A DNA stretch of 64,000 bases. Source: Salminus brasiliensis. Taxonomy: Eukaryota; Chordata; Actinopteri; Characiformes; Bryconidae. Below, piece by piece: positions 56,251 through 64,000 of this stretch (position 1 is the first letter of the stretch; every line of letters starts with the position of its first letter). A program made the translations under genes and the position numbers. The notes beneath the pieces are model-generated. The model saw only the letters and a program-made list of their open reading frames with translations. It did not search any database and was not told where the DNA came from. The stretch covers positions 39,152,054-39,216,053 of the forward strand of contig NC_132878.1 in the NCBI RefSeq assembly GCF_030463535.1. Reading direction: 5' to 3'.

Positions 56251-59200
56251 AAAACCCGGTCTGAATTTGTTGGTTTTGTGATGACATAGATCCTCCTACT
56301 CAGTCTACAGCAGTTTAGTTTCTCCCATTTGTACCAGACTGAGTTTTTGTCCAGACTACTTTTTGGATTAGCATGCAATACAGGGCAGCTAATCAGAACA
56401 GATCCTACTTGAACAAAAACAGCCTGTTCCTAGAAGAGGGAGGTTGTAAATTGGTCATATTAAAAAGAACCACTATTAATTGTGGGTGTAAACATTAAGA
56501 GCAAAACTGTTAAAGCTCCTAAAGCTTCCATTATTAGCTTCATGCAATACAGTTCATGTCAACTGGTTACTTGACCCCTCTCAGCAGTTTAGATATACTG
56601 TCCATTATCGCAGCATGTTGCATTCGTTCCGTCTTATCAGTTACTTCTTCTAATCACACATCCAACATCCTTCAAAAAGCCTGACTAAAGCACAAGTATT
56701 TGGAGAACTGTGGCCATGTGTGACGTGGGCAAGGAAGAGGCCTGGTCAGTGTGTGTGGCTAAAGTCAGGCAGAAGTTCCTGTTCAGCCTTGTAGTAGCCA
56801 GCTCTGGCCTGCTGACACTTTCAGACTAGCCACAGGAACCTCAGCACATGACCTTTACGAGCAGGACCTCTATGCTCCCTATCACTTCATGGATCTTTTC
56901 TTCTTTCCTTTTTTCATCACTCTGTCTTTAATCAGCTCATCAGCTAATCGTAGATTAGACAGTTTATCTTTTAGTTTCAAACTTCCTGTTCTTTTTTAGG
57001 TCCTCTTTCTAAAATATGTGTCTCCATCCACTCATGTCCTCTAGCCTCTCTTTCTTTAGAAAACGAAATGGACTGGGAAAAAATACTTGAGGTTTGGAAA
57101 GAGCTGAGTGCTGTGCTCATTTCTATCAAGTGCTGTTGTTTTACACCTGCTGTGAATGTGCAGTTTGGCCATTAGCAAAGCTGGAGTGAACTACTCAGCA
57201 GGAACGTCAACCAACAGCACGTCCTTGGTTGTGGGAAAACACCACGTGTTTCTGTTCAGGAAGTGCACTTTTTTTCCAGCTAGGATAATATCAGGACGGC
57301 TGTTGGAGTGTGTTTTGTTGTCTGATGACTCAGCCAAACTTTCCGCATCAACTTGCAGTGCAAACTCACAGTGCATAGTTAGCACCCTGCTGGTTTGCTT
57401 TGTAGCCTGTGATGCTAGTTTTATTTTTTTTTTTGTTGGTCTGTTTGTTTGTAATGAAGTACTGTCATGTAAAAGCATTTTTGGTTTCTAGAGTGAAGAA
57501 TAAGATATTAATAGATGCCTATGAATGACCATGTGGTTGCTTATGTATTGATTAATACAGCGTACAGTGGAGTCCAACAGTCTGACACCATTAAAGAAAA
57601 TGGCTTAGATTTTGTATTCATTTCTCTGGAAGGTAGTTTTTGAAATGTAAGGATTCATTTGAATATTCCGAATACTCAAGGCCAGGCAAGGCCAGATTAT
57701 TTGCCCTTCCCATACACAGAGGTCATTCAAAGTGCTACATGGACTCCATGTGTTTGTGCAGAAGCCTAGAGTAGATCAGATCCACCTGAGAGCTGTCTGA
57801 ACAAGAGAAGACTAAAAACAGGTTCAACCATATTGGGGATTTTTTTTTTTTTTACCATGGTCAAAGTCACAAATAAAAAAAAAACTGTTAATTTCCAGGA
57901 TTAGAGTTGTAATGTGGCCGCCCTTCTGCCTACCACTTATAGTACTGTAAATAGCCCCATCTCCAAGATGTGGTCCACATTGGTTTCTTTACCAGCCATA
58001 CATAGTGTTTCATAACCAGGCATATCTTACTGACGACCATGTGGGGGCCTTGACAGGACCAGAAGGCTCAGACCAACAGGGCAGATTACTAAGGGTATTT
58101 TTATATTTCTGAGATCAACCCTATATGAGAGCAGTGCCCTTGTCCACTTAGCTCAGGGGTGGGAAACTCACTTGAGGTAACAGGCCACATTACACGCAGT
58201 CCAATGTCAAGTGGGCCTGGGCGATTTTTATTGGCAAACCCATGCAATGTCCGCTTGCTTTGAAAAGAGCCACTCAATTCTTAGTCAGGCTAATGAAGAA
58301 TTAAATACCATAAGTACAATTTGGCTAACATGTGCTGCTAGTGGAACAGCTATTTTGTGCTGTGCTCACTACACTCACGACTCATGAGTAGTAAATTCTG
58401 CTACAGCGCGAGGCCTCGCTAGCAAGAAAATGAAGCCAAGATTTAGAAAATTGCAAAAATCATGGCTCTCTTAACCACCTTTGCAAACTCGGTATGGTCT
58501 ACATTTATGCTGTGTACATTTCTTACTCTATTTTTATTCTTTTTCAAAGAGTCTGAAAACTGAGAGTCATCACCTCAGGGTTTCTGAAAATGACTCAGTG
58601 ATCCCCCATTCAACCACTAGGCACAATAAAAAAAGATGTAACACACCCTAGCAATGACTTCTCTTCAAACATGGTTTGAAACCACTTCAGTTTCCTTTCC
58701 AGAGACAAATTATTCTAAATGATATAATGACGTAAATCATACATGCATGCAAGATCATGGTGAAACGTCTGGGAATCAAGCCTCAGGAATGTCCTTTGAG
58801 TATCGTCTCCACCAAGCCCTCATAAGCATCCAGCATTGTACTGGTTAGCGCTGTTAGTTCATTAGCTCATCCGTAAGCAAAGTTATATGCTATTTTTGCT
58901 GCTTAGCTAGCATGACAGCCACCAAGCATCCCAATTTCTGCTTTAACTCTGTTCATGCCTTCACTCACACAGCCAGCCTCTGTTTTAAGATGTTATAATA
59001 AATACAGGCCTATGTATAGGCTAGTTTTTTCAACACCCATACCGCAACCCTCCAAAGGAGTTTCCGTCAGTTTGAGAACCACTGTACTACATGAAGGAAA
59101 AGCCTGCATGGGGTTCAGTCTTGTCCATGCTTACTTCGCAGCCACCTGTGACAGCTCAGCCAGGCTTGAACTTGCCGAAGGCCTAGACCACTGGATTCTG

Positions 59201-59915
59201 GGACAACAAGACGTTTCCATTACTCTTAAAAAGGAAAGCGGCTTCTCTGCGCTACTGCATTTGGCACAGACTGACAGCGGCAAACCCATAGAATAACAGT
59301 TATGGGTGGGGAACTCAAAATCCCCCCCTTGTCATTACACCGATGGTTTAGACCAAGGGGGCTTAATGTTGGGCCACTCCTACAGGGTAAATCAGAGGTT
59401 TCAGTGATGGCTGACCACACACTGCCAGAATAAGTCTTATAGACCTTCATACATAAGCGGAGTGTATATACAAAGTCACACACCCAATGTAAATCTGCTC
59501 GGAGTGAACATAGCGGCCACAGATTGTCGCAGATAATAAAGTATAATTCTCAGAAGTTATTCCGAAGGGTGTATTTAATCACATAGTGCAGGGTTAGTGG
59601 GGTAAGTGATGTAATCAGAGAGGGAGCCCTTCACCATATGGCCAGATGCTGTCCTCTGTTAACCCTAACATAACGCAGCATACAGAACATGCGTAAAAAT
59701 GCTTAAAGGGGAATTCGAAGGGATTTTTTTTTTTATCTTGCATGATTAAATTCTTAATTCTTAATTGAAATGCAATTACTTTACTAAAACAAGAATCTTG
59801 CTTTTGTTCACACTTCGATAATAGCTGAACACCACCAGTGTACATATACAGTCTTTGGGTCTTTTCTGACCATTAGGACAAGCAGACTATACAGCATGTT
59901 CAGACTACACAAGGA

Positions 59916-60270
59916 TTAAAGCAGCATTAAGCGAAAATTGGAATTTCTTGCTCCTGGGCTCCATTTAGAAAGTGGAATTCACGCTTTGAGCCATCCCTCA
60001 ATGCATTTCTGGACTAAAAAAATCAATACTGCATGTGGACTAAGCTGGTGGAGTAATATTACAGTTATATTAGTTATGTTAGCAAATATGACACGGGTGA
60101 TGCAGCCCAATTCTTAACAGAGTTACGTACTGCAGTTAGCAACGTGCTGAGCCCGAAGTAGCAACGATATACACATCATTCTCGCTATTACAGGTCAGTG
60201 GAGCATCAAAAATGGTTTTGAAGCTGTTCTTGTTAAGGTTTTACCTTAATGTTACATAGTGTTGCTTTAA
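59916..60270. mobile_element. MITE with TTAAAGCARCAYT terminal repeats, complete copy
   Basis: The left end TTAAAGCAGCATTAAGCG and the right end TACATAGTGTTGCTTTAA are inverted repeats with a few mismatches; 355 bp, non-coding. Internal words are shared with the interrupted copy at 41642-42008. The TTAA ends could include the target site. Confidence 0.65.
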
Positions 60271-63200
60271 GTCATTCAGAGTGGTTTGATTCGAGAGTGC
60301 TCTGTTCTAGAGAAACGTGAAGAGTCAAGAGTTGTTCACAAGAGAGTTCAGTTGCCAAATATTGTTGGACAGTAGTTTTGAGACTTCGGCCTAGGAAATA
60401 CCTTGTTAAACACTTTCATGGTGGTGATGTACGGTGCATGCAGGGTGTTATTAGGTGAAATACTACCCAAATAGTTCCCTTCTTATTTCAGATTTATGAC
60501 TACTTCTACGATGCACCATTTCACATGTGAAGTGTGTTAAGACATTTGTAACAACTGGTGAATTTCCCTTGTAAGCACGTGGGCTTAAAGCCATGCATTC
60601 GTTTCCTCTCCGTGGAGTGCAGCACATATACATTCATATAAGCTGTTTCACAAGTGTAAGAGATCAATGGCTGACATTTTCTACGTCCTCAGTAGCTGCT
60701 TCAGCAAGCACTGACATTTTTCTTTCGGAGCAGATCCGTCACTCCCTTAGAGCCAAAGCAAACACTCTCCGCTGGCAGCTGGGGATGTTTTGATGAACCA
60801 GTTGTTTTCAGATAATATACATGTGGATCTCGCCACAATTGAGGTCGGACCGAATGTTCTTGGAGAAAGCAGTGCTCGAACAAAACATGAAAGAATACTT
60901 TGTCTTGTTTTGACAATGCTCCTAAGGGCCTGGGGATGTTCTGCAAGTTTCTAGAGTCTTACCAACTCTGGTTGACCTTGTTCAGTTCCTGTTACCTGTT
61001 ACCCTCTAGAATTGTGCTTTATTAATAGCGGGATCAGTCAGTATTGATTATTCGATCCTGTAGTCTTTGAAAAAAGCCGTGCATCAGCACCAGGACTGTA
61101 TAAGGGTCACCTCACTCAAAGGCTTTTAATATTAAGAGATAACTTTAACTTTAACTTTAACTTTCTAAGTGGTGTTGGAATGGGAGGACCCTCACGAGTG
61201 CACGGTTGAGACCTGTATAAGGAAACATTGTTCAAATAACATTGGTGAATATACTTTTGTCAAATTTGTCAAAGCTGTTGAAAGCTACTAAAGGCCCCAA
61301 GTTCTTTTAGTGTAGTCAATAGGCCCTCAATACACAATTGTCTGATTTGGACTGTGCATACATAGAATTTCAGCTTTGCAGAGAGGTAGCATCACTGACG
61401 TCGGATTAGCGATAACACCAGATGCGTAGCTTGTTCGAATCCAACTGAACCATGTCCAAGTCCACCCTTTTCAAGTGGGCATGGTTAACTGTACTGTGCT
61501 CAAGCGTGGTACGAAGCGATCACTTAACCAGGCTTAAGTTGAATTGTTTTGTCTTCTTATTTGAAATGATTTATTTTAAATAATAACAGCTTTTTTTAAT
61601 GATCCACTTCATTAAAATATGCCTGAGATAGCCCTGATTCTGATCCACTGGATCAGACAGCACCCTGTGGTGTTATCTTTTATGCACAAAACATGATGCC
61701 TATTAATAATAAGAGGTAATAAATAAATGAAGACTACTGTGCTGCTAGAGAACGAGCCATCGGATAAGGTTTTCCAAAGACCAAAAAAAAAATCCCACAA
61801 TTCCCAAAATGTAAAACCATCAACACACTGAAAACCTGAAATATGTATTTTTCTTTTCCTCAAGACAGTATTGTGGAAATATCATAAACCATGACAAAAG
61901 GGTGAGATAAATTGTGTTGTTAAATTTTACATATAGACTGCATTTTGTACATAAACCAGTGCCTACTCAGAACCTAGAATCTCAGGGGTAGAAATGCACT
62001 GCTGTCAGAATCTGAACTGAGTCACCGCATGTTTACGGCAAATGATGTCAGTAACTCCACTTCTCCTTTTCCTTAAAACTAATTTTCCACTAAATGGACT
62101 AATGCGAATCCTAATCCCCTTCCCACTGACTCATCAGAGGGATCTTCAATATCTTCAAACCACAGAAACAAATGAAACACTCCCACAATATCAAGCTAAT
62201 ATCAAGCAAATTAGGGTCAGTAATGAAGCTGACGTGTTGTCTCTCCGACTGATTCATGGTGATATTGTTTACCTCAGATCATCAGGGACAGTTTTAACGA
62301 GGCTTCGTCCCTGAGGCTTTGAGATTGAGCTTACCTTGAGCCAACACTTTAACACAGTGTCCCGTCCTTTGTTTAAGCTGCTCTCCAGTAATTATCAAAG
62401 CATTCTCCGCATCGCAGTGTCCTTCTTGTGGTCGAAGCTGAAAATGGCAGGTCAGCTGCTTTTGTACGTACCAGCACCTAGCAGCCTGGACGGCGGCTTT
62501 CCAACCCCTCCGGGAAGTATTTTTGGCTCTCTTCATCTCAAAGCCATACTTAACAAACTCAGCAATTTCATAACGCAAATTAAACATTGCATGCCGAAAG
62601 TATAGGCTTATGAAATTCCGACGCAAGCTGCAGCATTCCGAACTGCAGCAAGTTATGGACGGAAAATTCCATCACTGGAGGGGGGCTGTTAGCTTTAGTC
62701 CGTGTTTTACTTCCTCAGGAGCCAAGAACAACTTTTGAAGCTTTGATAAAACTTTTTTCCGGACTTATTTTTTTGTTTATTTGTCTGTTTCAGCGGCATG
62801 CACTTGTGTTCATCGCCACCATGCTACTTGGTGCTCCGCCATCCCAGCTTCGGTTGAGTTTGGCTGAGGCTCCTTTTTTCTTTTGGGGTTTAATCATGTG
62901 TTATTAATGATTCTCGCATGCTTTAATTAGCCTTGACAAAGCCGCTAAAAAAAGAAAAAAAAAAGCTTTAAGATTTGAATGAAAGCCAAGAACCCTGCCG
63001 GTTCAGTGTCTTGCAGGACTTTTCAGCTACATTTATGTTAAGGAAATCTCACTAATCATTGCAGCTGAAAGCGTACTGTTTATGTTTTGTGTCTGAATCT
63101 GTTTTGGCCTGCCGATTGTTTCCGGGCCTGGCGACCAGGCGCTGCTGGCGGAGTCTGGGAATCTGACCTGAGAGGGCCAAAGCCTGGCTGCCTAATTACT

Positions 63201-63757
63201 TAAGGTGTTAATTGGCACGGCAGGGTTGTGGGGCTAAAGATCAGGGGGTTAAGGAGTTCGAAGCAGGCCAGGACTGTTGGTCCCATTTGAGGCTAAAGGT
63301 CGGCAAGCTATTGGAAACTTCAGTGGATCGCTATTCGCTGATCAGACTTAGCAAACTGTGTGTATGTTCTTAAGAGGATAGAATGTGCATTTAGGGCCGA
63401 CTGTAGGCAGGCTTTACAACATGGTTGGACGCTCTAGTTTGGGATTAGTGTTTCATGTACATACATATTTTTCTTCTGTACTATTAAGACACAATTGCTG
63501 GTATTTATGCAGATATCTTTCAGGTCCCCCAATTAAACAAGGATCCACAGAATTAGCGTAAGCAGCCATTATTGCTGCCGTAAATGGGTTATCCTGCTTG
63601 TTGGACTCATTTTAAATATATATCCAATATATATACATTAATGTTTATTCTTTACAAACTGTGCAACAGCTTCATTGTGAGTGTAACAGGACAGTAACTG
63701 CTAATGATGCATTAGTCTTAAAAAATAATATCAGTACTCAGGGGTGTTAAACCATAC

Positions 63758-64000
63758 AGTGGGGAAAAAAGTATTTAGTCAGTCACCAATTGTGCAAGTT
63801 CTCCCACTTAAAAAGATGAGAGAGGCCTGTAATTGACATCATAGGTAGACCTCAACTATAAGAGGCAAAATGAGAAAAAATTCAGAAAATCACATTGTCT
63901 GAGAATTTATTTGCAAATAATGGTGGAAAATAAGTATTTGGTCAATAACAAAAGTTCATCTCAATACTTTGTTATATATCCTTTGTTGGCAATGACAGAG
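63758..64000 (+). mobile_element. Tc1/mariner element, left end (truncated by window)
   Basis: A TA dinucleotide (63756-63757) is followed by CAGTGGGGAAAAAAGTATTT, GTGCAAGTTCTCCCACTTAA and GGTGGAAAATAAGTATTTGG. These are characteristic of the long terminal region of a widespread vertebrate Tc1/mariner family. The element continues past 64000, so coding capacity is unknown. Confidence 0.8.

Larger units (their letters stand above)
19510..64000 (+). other. UST: UST intron 1 (5' part, not complete)
   Basis: More than 44 kb after the exon-1 donor without any recognisable UST exon; the next exon (PAPS-binding loop region) was not found. Human UST also has a very large first intron. The content is minisatellites, TE relics and unique AT-rich sequence. 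Stretches not listed separately (for example 24400-26900, 28100-30600, 31850-33800, 35850-39550, 43650-47300, 54050-56100, 56300-59850, 60300-63700) show no gene or clear repeat family to me. Confidence 0.8.

Noticed and set aside
62042..62626. Overlapping open frames of 90, 89 and 110 codons on both strands as a missed UST exon
   Set aside because: None contains the UST PAPS-binding (5'-PSB) loop or other sulfotransferase motifs.

Overview
This is a vertebrate nuclear genome window, almost certainly a teleost fish. The coding capacity is split into short exons with GT-AG introns, and the rest is AT-rich noncoding DNA with many (TG)n/(CA)n tracts, tRNA-derived SINEs, an L2-type LINE tail, Tc1-like DNA transposon relics and MITEs. 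The repeat families look like those of otophysan fishes (characiforms, catfishes). That lineage call is an inference; no species can be named from the sequence alone.

Layout. 1-9950 holds the last eight coding exons of SASH1 (plus strand). They join without a frame break into 716 codons plus stop and encode the tail of the SLY region, the SH3 domain, SAM1, a long disordered Pro-rich region and the C-terminal SAM2. About 9951-13395 is its long 3' UTR, ending at an AATAAA with a GT-rich downstream element. 13.4-18.8 kb is intergenic and full of DNA-transposon relics, including one nested pair. 18.65-19.27 kb is the likely UST promoter and 5' leader: a C-rich G-quadruplex-prone tract, CpG-rich sequence, two (GA)n tracts and short upstream ORFs. 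19275-19509 is UST coding exon 1 (plus strand; cytoplasmic tail and membrane anchor). From 19510 to the end of the window (>44 kb) everything reads as UST intron 1.

UST intron 1 holds two large minisatellites (20.2-21.8 kb, 22-bp monomer; 23.3-24.3 kb, about 68-bp unit), an L2-type LINE 3' end (31.2-31.7 kb), several SINEs, short Tc1-type elements, a duplicated composite repeat (47.7-51.1 kb) one copy of which is split by a 1.1-kb TG...CA insertion, an interstitial telomere-like CCCTAA array (56.16-56.25 kb), three strong unexplained inverted repeats, and the left end of a Tc1/mariner element that runs off the right edge.

The two genes do not form a pathway. SASH1 is a signalling scaffold and UST a Golgi glycosaminoglycan 2-O-sulfotransferase. 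They are neighbours in the same orientation, as in human 6q24-q25, so the window shows conserved vertebrate synteny. I found no convincing novel multi-gene system. The most interesting items are regulatory or structural: the UST leader, the hairpins, the minisatellite architecture, the SINE/LINE shared tail and the nested insertions.
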